Assembly: GCA_017515325.1 (NCBI GenBank)
Contig: JAFWGA010000013.1
Coordinates: forward strand, 186,001-250,000
DNA length: 64,000 bases
Origin: Blautia sp.
Lineage (GTDB): Bacteria > Bacillota > Clostridia > Lachnospirales > Lachnospiraceae
Direction of reading: 5' to 3'
The notes under the pieces are model-generated. The model saw only the letters and a program-made list of their open reading frames with translations. It was not told where the DNA came from and searched no databases. Of this stretch, positions 56,593-64,000 are shown piece after piece; positions within the stretch are counted from its first letter, which is position 1; each line of letters starts with the position of its first letter. The position numbers were made by a program, and so were the translations under genes.

Positions 56593-56619
56593 CAGTCATA
56601 ATGACAGGAGGAAGCCGAA

Positions 56620-58173
56620 ATGGCGATTGATGATTATTCTGAAGCATTCCAAAAGGAAGAAGTCCATCTGCCGGAGGCCTTCCTTTCTCGCATGAAATGT
56701 ATGCTGAAGGAGGAGTATCCGGCCTTTCTTGCCAGCTACAGCCAGCCTCGCAGCTATGGCCTTCGCCTGAATCCTCTGAAGGTCACACCCGAGGAATTTG
56801 AGGAAATGGTTCCCTTTCCGGTGGAACGGATTCCATGGGCGCAAGGCGCGTATTTTTATCATGAAACAGACCGTCCTGGCCGAAGCCCCCTATACCGGGC
56901 AGGCTTATATTACCTGCAGGATCCCGGAGCCATGCTTCCTGCTCTTCTGATGCCCCTTGAACCGGAGGACATGGTTCTGGATCTGTGCGCTGCCCCGGGC
57001 GGAAAAGCCACGGCAGCAGGAGCCAGGCTGTCCGGCAAAGGCTTCCTGGCTGCCAACGATATCAGTCCCTCTCGGGCAAAAGCCCTCCTGCGGAATATCG
57101 AACTTTTCGGCCTGTCAAACACCTTTGTGTCGGTTCAGTCCCCTGAAAAACTGGCCTCGCAGTGGCATGGGGTCTTCGATAAAATCTTTCTTGACGCTCC
57201 CTGCTCCGGAGAAGGAATGTTCCGAAAGGAGGAAGCTCTGGCCAAGGACTGGTCACCCCAAAAATCCCTAAATCTGTCCGAAATCCAGGCAGGGCTGATA
57301 GACAACGCCCTTACCATGCTTCGACCCGGAGGCCTGCTTTTGTATTCCACCTGCACCTTTGCTCCGGAAGAAAACGAGGGTGTTATCGCAAAAGCCTTGA
57401 AAAAGCACCCGGAGACAGAGCTTATCCCCCTGATTTCAGAAGAAGGAGAAGCTCTTCTGCCATTGACCAAGGGTTCTCCCTCCTATGGAGACGGAAACCC
57501 GGCTCTTTACCGCTGTCTGAGAGCCTATCCCCATCGCATGAGAGCTGAGGGGCAATTCCTGGCCTGCCTGAGAAAGGCTCCGGAAGGTCGTGCCGAAAGC
57601 TTTTGTGCCGCCCTGCCCCAAACAAGTCCGGCTGTGGTATTTTCAGGCAGGAAAAAAAAACGTAGCTCCCTTTCTCCGGAAAAGGCCTCTCACAGAAAGA
57701 CATCTGAAGGACTACTCTTTGTCAAGGCATTCCTGGATCAGACCGGCATCACCCGGATTGCCGGAGCTCCATATGAAAGCAGTCGTGTTGAAATCCGCCA
57801 GGAAAAGGTCTTTTACTCCCAGGAAAAAAACAAAGATCTGCCGGACTTGACCGGTATCCCTTTCCTGAGAAAGGGATTATACCTGGGAGAACTGAAAAAA
57901 AACCGCTTCGAACCATCCCAGGCCTTTGCCCTGTCCTTCAGAAAAACAGACCCTGCCAGAAGCATCAGTCTTTCTCTCACAGACAAAAGACTCCCTGCCT
58001 TCCTGGCTGGTGAATCCCTGATTCTGACGGAAGAAGAGCAAAGTCTCCCTGACGGTTGGTATCTCATATGCGCCGAAGGCTACCCTTTGTCCTTCGCAAA
58101 GAAAACAAAAGCTACTTTAAAGAATAAAATTCCTGAAAGCTGGGGCCTGATTCCTCAAACCGGGCGTCCGTAG
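56620..58173 (+). CDS. rsmF: rRNA (cytosine-5) methyltransferase, RsmF/RsmB family
   Basis: A 517-residue NOL1/NOP2/Sun-family enzyme that methylates cytosine in rRNA. SAM-binding motif LDLCAAPGGKATAAG (about residues 120-134), Cys195 in DAPCSGEGMFRK and catalytic Cys245 in YSTCTFAPEENE are present. The C-terminal part (about 310-515) has the RsmF-like PUA-type extension, which separates it from RsmB; RsmF of Firmicutes modifies 16S rRNA, but position specificity is not readable here. AGGAGG precedes the ATG. Confidence 0.9.
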   Translation: MAIDDYSEAFQKEEVHLPEAFLSRMKCMLKEEYPAFLASYSQPRSYGLRLNPLKVTPEEFEEMVPFPVERIPWAQGAYFYHETDRPGRSPLYRAGLYYLQDPGAMLPALLMPLEPEDMVLDLCAAPGGKATAAGARLSGKGFLAANDISPSRAKALLRNIELFGLSNTFVSVQSPEKLASQWHGVFDKIFLDAPCSGEGMFRKEEALAKDWSPQKSLNLSEIQAGLIDNALTMLRPGGLLLYSTCTFAPEENEGVIAKALKKHPETELIPLISEEGEALLPLTKGSPSYGDGNPALYRCLRAYPHRMRAEGQFLACLRKAPEGRAESFCAALPQTSPAVVFSGRKKKRSSLSPEKASHRKTSEGLLFVKAFLDQTGITRIAGAPYESSRVEIRQEKVFYSQEKNKDLPDLTGIPFLRKGLYLGELKKNRFEPSQAFALSFRKTDPARSISLSLTDKRLPAFLAGESLILTEEEQSLPDGWYLICAEGYPLSFAKKTKATLKNKIPESWGLIPQTGRP

Positions 58174-58180
58174 TCCCACC

Positions 58181-58209
58181 TTGACAGAAGCGGAATTTCC
58201 GCTTATATT
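58181..58209 (+). promoter_or_regulatory. Promoter of valS with a palindrome filling the spacer
   Basis: TTGACA (58181-58186), exactly 17 bases, TATATT (58204-58209). The spacer is almost wholly the inverted repeat AAGCGGAA-T-TTCCGCTT (58188-58204), which looks like a repressor operator. Confidence 0.8.
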
Positions 58210-58302
58210 AAACCAAACGTCACGACTTGGCACTTTGTGTTTCGCAGTGACTACCAGACAAATAGATAATAGGAAATACGAAGCAAAGAGGAAAGGAACC
58301 CC

Positions 58303-60948
58303 ATGAGCAAAGAACTCGCAAAAACCTACGATCCTAAAGGAATCGAAGACCGCCTCTACCAGAAATGGATGGACGGCGGCTATTTTCATGCAAAAGTAAA
58401 TCCCGACAAAAAACCCTTTACCATTGTTATGCCGCCGCCCAATGTCACAGGGCAGCTACATATGGGCCATGCCTTGGACAATACCATGCAGGATATCCTG
58501 ATCCGCTTCAAACGGATGCAGGGCTACGAAGCCCTGTGGCAGCCAGGCACCGATCATGCCGCCATAGCCACAGAGGTAAAGGTCATTGACAAGCTCAGGG
58601 AAGAAGGAATTGATAAAGACGCCATCGGCAGAGAAGAATTTCTCAAGCACGCCTGGGCCTGGAAGGAAGAATACGGAGGAAAGATTATCAACCAGCTCAA
58701 AAAACTGGGTTCCTCTGCCGACTGGGAAAGAGAGCGCTTTACCATGGACGAAGGCTGCTCTGAAGCAGTCAATGAAGTATTTATCCGTCTCTATGAAAAA
58801 GGCTGGATCTATAAAGGCAGCCGCATTATCAACTGGTGTCCCCTCTGCCAGACCTCCATCTCAGACGCGGAGGTGGAGCATGAAGATCAGGACGGCTTTT
58901 TCTGGCATATCAATTATCCCGTTGTCGGGGAAGAAGGACAATATGTAGAGATCGCGACGACCCGTCCGGAAACCCTTCTGGGTGATACGGCGGTAGCGGT
59001 CAACCCGGATGATGAACGCTATACTCACCTGGTGGGCAAAATGCTGGAGCTTCCTCTCACGGGACGGCAGATTCCTGTTATAGCAGACGCCTATGTGGAC
59101 AAGGAATTCGGGACAGGCTGTGTCAAGATCACGCCCTCCCATGACCCCAATGACTTTGAGGTGGGACGCCGGCATGGCCTGCCCGAGATCAATATTTTAA
59201 ATGACGACGCTACGATCAATGAACAGGGCGGGAAATACGCCGGAATGGATCGGTATGAAGCCCGCAAGGCTGTTGTGGAGGACCTGAAGGAGCTGGGGCT
59301 TCTGGTCAAGGTGGTGCCCCACAGCCACAGTGTCGGTACCCATGACCGTTGCCATACTACTGTGGAGCCTATGATCAAACCGCAGTGGTTTGTCCGGATG
59401 GATGAGATGGCAAAGGCAGCGATCCAGGCACTCCAGGACGGAAGTCTTACCTTTGTTCCCTCCCGCTTTGACAAGATCTATCTGCACTGGCTGGAAAATA
59501 TCCGGGATTGGTGTATCTCCCGGCAGCTTTGGTGGGGACATCGCATTCCGGCTTACTACTGTGATAAATGTGGGGAGACCGTGGTGGCTCGCAAGATGCC
59601 AAAGATCTGCCCCAAATGTTCCCATACCGGTTTCCGCCAGGATGAGGATACCCTGGATACCTGGTTCAGTTCTGCTCTGTGGCCCTTCTCGACTCTGGGA
59701 TGGCCGGCCAAAACACCGGAGATGGAGTATTTCTTCCCGACAGATGTGCTGGTCACAGGCTACGATATTATCTTTTTCTGGGTGATTCGTATGGTCTTTT
59801 CCAGTCTGGAGCAGACAGGGAAAACGCCCTTCCACCATGTACTCATCCATGGCCTGGTGAGAGATGCAAAGGGACGAAAAATGAGTAAGTCCCTGGGCAA
59901 CGGCATCGATCCTCTGGAGGTTGTCGATCAATACGGGGCAGATGCCTTGCGAATGACACTGATCACCGGAAATGCTCCCGGAAATGATATGCGCTTTTCC
60001 TGGGACAGGGTGGAAGCCAGCCGGAATTTTGCCAATAAGATCTGGAATGCCTCTCGTTTTGTCCTCATGAACCTGGAAGGCAAAACAGTAAGGGAACCCA
60101 AGAGTCTTGAGAACCTGTGTGCCGAGGATCGCTGGATCCTTTCCCGGATCAACAATGTTGTCCGGGAGGTGACAGAAAACATGGAAAAGTACGAACTTGG
60201 CATAGCAGTATCCAAGGTATACGATTTCCTGTGGGAGGAGTTGTGCGACTGGTATATCGAGATGGCAAAGGTTCGTCTCTGGAAGGCGGCCGAGGAGCCG
60301 GAGAAGGCCAATGAGGCTCTTTGGACGGTTCGTTTTGCCCTGACCACCGCGTTAAAGCTCCTTCATCCCTTTATGCCCTTTGTGACAGAGGAGATTTATT
60401 GCACCCTCCTGCCGGATGAAGAGACCATCATGACAGCTCCCTGGCCTGTTTATGATGAGGCTTTGAATTGGCCTGAGGCGGAAGAGACCGTTTTTGTTTT
60501 TCAGGAAATCGTCAGAGGCATCCGTAATCTGCGGGTTCAGATGAATGTACCGGCATCTCGCCGTACGCATGTCTTCCTTGTGGCCAAGGATGCCCAGACA
60601 GCCGCTTGCTTCAAGGCAGCGGCCGGCTCCTTTGTCAATCTTGCCTCTGCCTCACAGATCGCGGTGGGAACGGATAAAGAGGGGATTGCCTCTGATGCAG
60701 TGACGGTAGTGACATCTGCCGTTACGGCTTATCTTCCCCTGGAGGATCTGGTGGACAGGGAAAAAGAGCTTGCCCGTCTGGGCAAGGAAAAGGAGCGGCT
60801 GCTCAAAGAGATCGCACGCTGCCAGGGCATGCTGGATAACCCGAATTTTGTCGGCAAGGCTCCGGAAGCCAAGGTTGCGGCAGAGAAGGAAAAACTGGAA
60901 AAATACCGGAATATGCTGACAAAGGTGGAGCAGCAGCTGCAACAATGA
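58303..60948 (+). CDS. valS: Valyl-tRNA synthetase
   Basis: Class I synthetase with editing. The 881-residue protein has the HIGH motif as HMGHA ([17 protein letters not shown]), the CP1 editing domain (about residues 150-350; [28 protein letters not shown]), KMSKS at 526-530 ([10 protein letters not shown]), the anticodon-binding domain, and the ValRS-specific C-terminal coiled-coil (about 815-880). AGAGGAAAGG precedes the ATG. The leader is only about 85 bases, too short for a full T-box. Confidence 0.97.
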   Translation: MSKELAKTYDPKGIEDRLYQKWMDGGYFHAKVNPDKKPFTIVMPPPNVTGQLHMGHALDNTMQDILIRFKRMQGYEALWQPGTDHAAIATEVKVIDKLREEGIDKDAIGREEFLKHAWAWKEEYGGKIINQLKKLGSSADWERERFTMDEGCSEAVNEVFIRLYEKGWIYKGSRIINWCPLCQTSISDAEVEHEDQDGFFWHINYPVVGEEGQYVEIATTRPETLLGDTAVAVNPDDERYTHLVGKMLELPLTGRQIPVIADAYVDKEFGTGCVKITPSHDPNDFEVGRRHGLPEINILNDDATINEQGGKYAGMDRYEARKAVVEDLKELGLLVKVVPHSHSVGTHDRCHTTVEPMIKPQWFVRMDEMAKAAIQALQDGSLTFVPSRFDKIYLHWLENIRDWCISRQLWWGHRIPAYYCDKCGETVVARKMPKICPKCSHTGFRQDEDTLDTWFSSALWPFSTLGWPAKTPEMEYFFPTDVLVTGYDIIFFWVIRMVFSSLEQTGKTPFHHVLIHGLVRDAKGRKMSKSLGNGIDPLEVVDQYGADALRMTLITGNAPGNDMRFSWDRVEASRNFANKIWNASRFVLMNLEGKTVREPKSLENLCAEDRWILSRINNVVREVTENMEKYELGIAVSKVYDFLWEELCDWYIEMAKVRLWKAAEEPEKANEALWTVRFALTTALKLLHPFMPFVTEEIYCTLLPDEETIMTAPWPVYDEALNWPEAEETVFVFQEIVRGIRNLRVQMNVPASRRTHVFLVAKDAQTAACFKAAAGSFVNLASASQIAVGTDKEGIASDAVTVVTSAVTAYLPLEDLVDREKELARLGKEKERLLKEIARCQGMLDNPNFVGKAPEAKVAAEKEKLEKYRNMLTKVEQQLQQ

Positions 60949-60958
60949 GGAAACCGTA

Positions 60959-63049
60959 ATGACTCAGGACAGCAACGAAGAGCAATGTGCTGAGTTGTTA
61001 CAGGTAGATTTGGAGGTAAGGATGAAGGTGAGCAGGATCTTCAACCGGCTGTCTCTTTTGATGCATGCACTTTTGAGTATCAGTTTGTATTTCGTGATTG
61101 AAGCTCTGAGCCGTCATTCCGTAGGACTGGCATGGAGCTTTATGATGGAGCGTCCCTTGGTTTTCCTTTATAACGCTTCCTATATTTTTGTGACGCTGCT
61201 GCCGGTTTATCTGTCTCGCAGACGCGTTTTCTGGAGAACCGTCATTTGTATTTTCTGGATCATCCTGGGCCTGATCAACTGCCTGCTGCTGGCAAACCGC
61301 GTAACGCCCTTTACCGGACCGGACTTAAAGCTGATCACAGATGGTCTTTCCATTATGACGAAATATCTTCCGGCTTGGGGAGCAACACTGGGATTTATCG
61401 CGCTGGGGTGTCTTGGTGTGTTCCTGCTGATCTTCTTTTTTCTGGCGCCAAAATACAAGGGGAAAAGGCTTTTTCGTATTGCCGTTCCCTTGGTGGCCGC
61501 GGGGATCCTTCTGGAAGCCGGGTTCACCCAGCTGCTGTTGGACAAGAGGATTCTGTCTAATTATTTTGGAAACATTGCCTTTGCCTATGAGGATTATGGC
61601 TATCCCTATTGTCTTTTGACAACGGTATTTCAGACCGGGATCGGACAACCACGGGATTATTCAGAGGCAGAGATCAGGAGAATCGAAAGATCAGAGAATA
61701 TTCTTCCGAAGACGGAGATCGGAAAAAAACCGAATATTATTTTTGTTCAGCTGGAGTCCTTTTTTGACCCGAGGCTGGTAAACTATCTGGATATCTCCCA
61801 GGATCCCATCCCCTTCTTCAGAAAACTGATGAAGGAGTATTCCTCCGGCTATTTCAAAGTGCCTGTGGTGGGTGCAGGAACAGTAAATACAGAGTTTGAA
61901 TGCATCACTGGGATGAGCCTTCATTATTTCGGACCAGGCGAGTATCCCTATAAGGGAATTCTGCTGAAGACTCCCTGTGAAAGCACTGCTTATATCCTGA
62001 AGAATCTGGGCTATTCCACCCATGCCATACATAATAACGAAGCGAACTTTTACGGCAGGAAGAAGGTATTTGCCCACCTGGGCTTTGATACCTTTACTTC
62101 CGAGGAATATATGCCCCATGAAGACAGGAAGAATCCGCTTGGATGGGTGGAGGACCGGGTTCTGACTGAGGAGATCCTCAAATGCCTGGACTCTACGAAG
62201 GAAAGGGACTATGTATATACGATCTCAGTCCAGGGACATGGAGATTATCCGGAGGAAGAGGTAATTGAGGATCCTTTGATCACTGTCAGCGGGTCAGATA
62301 CGCCTGAGAAGGATTACCAGTGGGAATATTATGTCAATCAGCTCTACGAGATGGATCTGTTCGTCGAAGAGCTGGTGCAGGCTCTTTCCGAGAGAGAGGA
62401 ACCCTCCATCCTGGTTCTTTACGGAGACCATCTGCCAACGATGGGTCTGACAGTGGAGGATCTGGAGAACAGGTATCTCTTCCAGACCCAGTATGTCATC
62501 TGGGACAATCTGGGATTGGATAAGGAGGATGAGAATCTTTCTTCCTATCAGATCAGTGCAGAAATCCTGGGACGTTTGGGCATCCATGAGGGAAATATCC
62601 TGAGATACCATCAGGCCAGGAGAAATACCCGCAATTATCAGGTAGACCTGGAAATGCTTCAGTATGATATTCTGTACGGAAAAATGTATTCCTATGAAAA
62701 TCAGATCAATCCCTATAAAAAAACGCAGATGCGTCTGGGATTGTATGATGTCACCCTTGATTCCATCCGTCAGATTTCGGAGACGGATCACACCTATTAT
62801 ATCTTTGGAAGCAATTTTACGCCTTCAGCCCAGATGAAGATCAATGGAGACTGGTATGACACAGTCTATATCAGTCCGACCAGGCTGCTGATCACAGGCA
62901 GACAATTGGACGATTTTGATCGTCTGGCGGTGGTGATCCGTTCCAACAGCTCTACCCGCAAAGCTCTCAGCAAGAGCTACGACAGAGCGGTCTTTGCATT
63001 GTATGACGGCAGCAAATGGAAGGTCAGGTTTCCTGAGGATGACTTATAA
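60959..63049 (+). CDS. LTA-synthase-family sulfatase-like membrane enzyme
   Basis: A 696-residue protein of the lipoteichoic acid synthase/phosphoglycerol transferase family. Five membrane helices occupy about residues 30-205. The extracellular sulfatase-fold domain (about 255-540) has NIIFVQLESFF with the metal-binding Glu, catalytic Thr311 in AGTVNTEFE, and LYGDHLP with the metal-binding Asp-His. A C-terminal beta domain of about 90 residues (about 600-690) follows, IPT/TIG-like by inference. It starts 10 bases after valS, probably co-transcribed. An alternative start at 61022 has a better site (GGAGG) and would give 675 residues; both keep the whole membrane part. Whether it polymerises glycerol phosphate or modifies another surface polymer is unclear. 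Confidence 0.88.
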   Translation: MTQDSNEEQCAELLQVDLEVRMKVSRIFNRLSLLMHALLSISLYFVIEALSRHSVGLAWSFMMERPLVFLYNASYIFVTLLPVYLSRRRVFWRTVICIFWIILGLINCLLLANRVTPFTGPDLKLITDGLSIMTKYLPAWGATLGFIALGCLGVFLLIFFFLAPKYKGKRLFRIAVPLVAAGILLEAGFTQLLLDKRILSNYFGNIAFAYEDYGYPYCLLTTVFQTGIGQPRDYSEAEIRRIERSENILPKTEIGKKPNIIFVQLESFFDPRLVNYLDISQDPIPFFRKLMKEYSSGYFKVPVVGAGTVNTEFECITGMSLHYFGPGEYPYKGILLKTPCESTAYILKNLGYSTHAIHNNEANFYGRKKVFAHLGFDTFTSEEYMPHEDRKNPLGWVEDRVLTEEILKCLDSTKERDYVYTISVQGHGDYPEEEVIEDPLITVSGSDTPEKDYQWEYYVNQLYEMDLFVEELVQALSEREEPSILVLYGDHLPTMGLTVEDLENRYLFQTQYVIWDNLGLDKEDENLSSYQISAEILGRLGIHEGNILRYHQARRNTRNYQVDLEMLQYDILYGKMYSYENQINPYKKTQMRLGLYDVTLDSIRQISETDHTYYIFGSNFTPSAQMKINGDWYDTVYISPTRLLITGRQLDDFDRLAVVIRSNSSTRKALSKSYDRAVFALYDGSKWKVRFPEDDL

Positions 63050-63092
63050 GTTCTCAGCGGCTGCGTTTCGTAGTTACGGCAGAAGGCGTCGC
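63050..63092. repeat. Possible fragment of the dispersed intergenic element (copy E)
   Basis: TTCGTAGTTAC (63067-63077) is identical to 17956-17966 of copy C, in GC-rich DNA. A TATAAT at 63110-63115 follows but lacks a good -35. The match is short. Confidence 0.3.
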
Positions 63093-63138
63093 TCTTGTGA
63101 TTCATACACTATAATTGCAGGTGGGAGAAATATACCAT

Positions 63139-64000
63139 ATGGGAGCAACATATCAGCAGGCAGTAGACTATATTGAAGAGATTCCCCGTTTTACGACCAA
63201 AAACAGCCTGGATCATACCAGAGATTGCCTCAGGAGACTGGGAGACCCCCAGAAAAGCTTTCGGGTGATCCATGTGGCAGGGACCAACGGAAAGGGCAGT
63301 ACCTGTGCTTTTTTGGACAGTGTCCTGAGACAGGCAGGCTACGCCTGCGGTTTGTTTACCTCACCTCATCTGGTTAGTGTGAAGGAAAGATTTATGATTG
63401 GGGGAAAAATGGTGGAGGATGCCCTTTTCCTCAATGCTTTTGAGCGGGTAAAAACCATGGTGGATGAGCTGATCCTACAAGGACTCCCCCATCCCAGCTA
63501 TTTTGAGTTCCTCTTTCTGATGGGAGCCCTGATTTTTGCGGACAGCAAGAGGAAAATTGTGGTATTGGAGACAGGACTGGGAGGCAGGCTGGATGCTACC
63601 ACGGCCATCTCAGATCCCCTGATCTGTGTGATCACCTCAATCAGCATGGACCATATGCAGTATCTGGGGAATACCTTGGAGGAAATTGCAGGCGAAAAGG
63701 CAGGGATCATAGTTCCTGAGGTACCGGTGGTTTATGATGCCAATGATCCACGTGCGGCAGCAGTGATCGCCGCGAAAGCCAGACAGAGCCACAGCCAGGC
63801 TTTTCCTCAGGTATGGGAGGATGCCTGTATTGTGTCGCATGACAGTGACGGAATCAACTTCAGACTGATACAGGACGGGCCTGAGGGAATTCTCTTTCAC
63901 CTTCCCTTTATCGCCCGGTATCAGGTTATGAATGCCAGCCTGGCTCTGAAGACCATCCGTCTTCTGCGGCGTCTGCCTGCCGGGAATGGTCATTTTCGGG
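63139..64000 (+). CDS. folC: Folylpolyglutamate synthase / dihydrofolate synthase (3' end cut by window edge)
   Basis: FolC adds glutamate to folates. The reading frame is open to the right edge (about 287 residues visible of about 430 expected). Mur-ligase-type motifs are present: the ATP loop VAGTNGKGST (about residues 47-56), FTSPHLVSVKER, ETGLGGRLDATT and the downstream SMDHMQYLGNTLEEIAGEKAGI segment (given by position, about 175-196). The ATG at 63139 has GGGAG about 11 bases upstream. It follows the LTA-synthase-family gene after 89 bases. Confidence 0.93.
   Translation, partial: MGATYQQAVDYIEEIPRFTTKNSLDHTRDCLRRLGDPQKSFRVIHVAGTNGKGSTCAFLDSVLRQAGYACGLFTSPHLVSVKERFMIGGKMVEDALFLNAFERVKTMVDELILQGLPHPSYFEFLFLMGALIFADSKRKIVVLETGLGGRLDATTAISDPLICVITSISMDHMQYLGNTLEEIAGEKAGIIVPEVPVVYDANDPRAAAVIAAKARQSHSQAFPQVWEDACIVSHDSDGINFRLIQDGPEGILFHLPFIARYQVMNASLALKTIRLLRRLPAGNGHFR

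Noticed and set aside
58210-58302. T-box riboswitch in the valS leader
   Set aside because: The predicted transcript leader is only about 85 bases, has no terminator/antiterminator pair and I see no T-box sequence, although a GTCAC/GTGAC hairpin is possible.

Overview
The window looks like a piece of a Clostridia chromosome (Bacillota), most likely from a gut Lachnospiraceae. The evidence is the typical Firmicute gene order (hisS-aspS, rpmG-secE-nusG-rplK-rplA, rimP-nusA-rnpM-ylxQ-infB-rbfA-nrnA-truB-ribF), AddAB in place of RecBCD, HelD, pyruvate phosphate dikinase, an LTA-synthase-family enzyme, lipoproteins with Gram-positive lipoboxes, GGAGG-type ribosome binding sites and sigma-A promoters. 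I see no phage, transposase, CRISPR array or toxin-antitoxin module. The interest lies in a few unusual proteins and in the intergenic DNA.

Layout. 1-3086: hisS (cut by the left edge) and aspS. 3146-4228: a minus-strand lipoprotein facing aspS across a shared terminator. 4533-10398: a MacAB/YknXYZ-like exporter made of adaptor, ATPase, second adaptor and FtsX/MacB permease, with very acidic additions on both adaptors. 10489-12255: argS. 12530-14934: a membrane-anchored non-RD protein kinase followed by an unrecognised Trp-rich acidic surface protein. 15235-17802: rpmG-secE-nusG-rplK-rplA, closed by a strong terminator, with near-identical hairpin leaders before rplK and rplA. 18045-20195: an intracellular GH13 enzyme. 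20252-20323: tRNA-Glu. 20538-24792: a type IIA topoisomerase pair, probably ParE/ParC. 24919-33669: a nine-gene transcription/translation operon ending in ribF. 33968-36595: ppdK. 36726-40172: a secreted BIG2 protein, an AraC-type response regulator whose receiver has lost the phospho-acceptor Asp, and a DUF1232 protein. 40249-40828: six minus-strand tRNA genes behind a perfect consensus promoter. 41098-46173: helD, a lipoprotein, a methyltransferase and hslO. 46255-56522: addB, nadE, an antisense secreted SGNH hydrolase, then addA. 56620-64000: rsmF, valS, an LTA-synthase-family protein and the start of folC, cut by the right edge.

Most of the window is housekeeping: five aminoacyl-tRNA synthetase or ribosomal blocks, rRNA and tRNA modification, transcription elongation factors, RNA polymerase recycling, chromosome decatenation and double-strand-break repair. 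The cell-surface genes (exporter, kinase with Trp-rich protein, BIG2 protein, lipoproteins, SGNH hydrolase, LTA synthase) sit between these blocks.

Several intergenic regions share pieces of a dispersed, imperfectly palindromic repeat, with a core resembling GCAAATCCGTGCGCATC followed by TGCCGGAGGCT. Copies appear near 4350, 17880, 33870, 37890, 40940 and 56570, possibly 63060. Coding functions were assigned by recognising motifs in the translations; no database search was possible.
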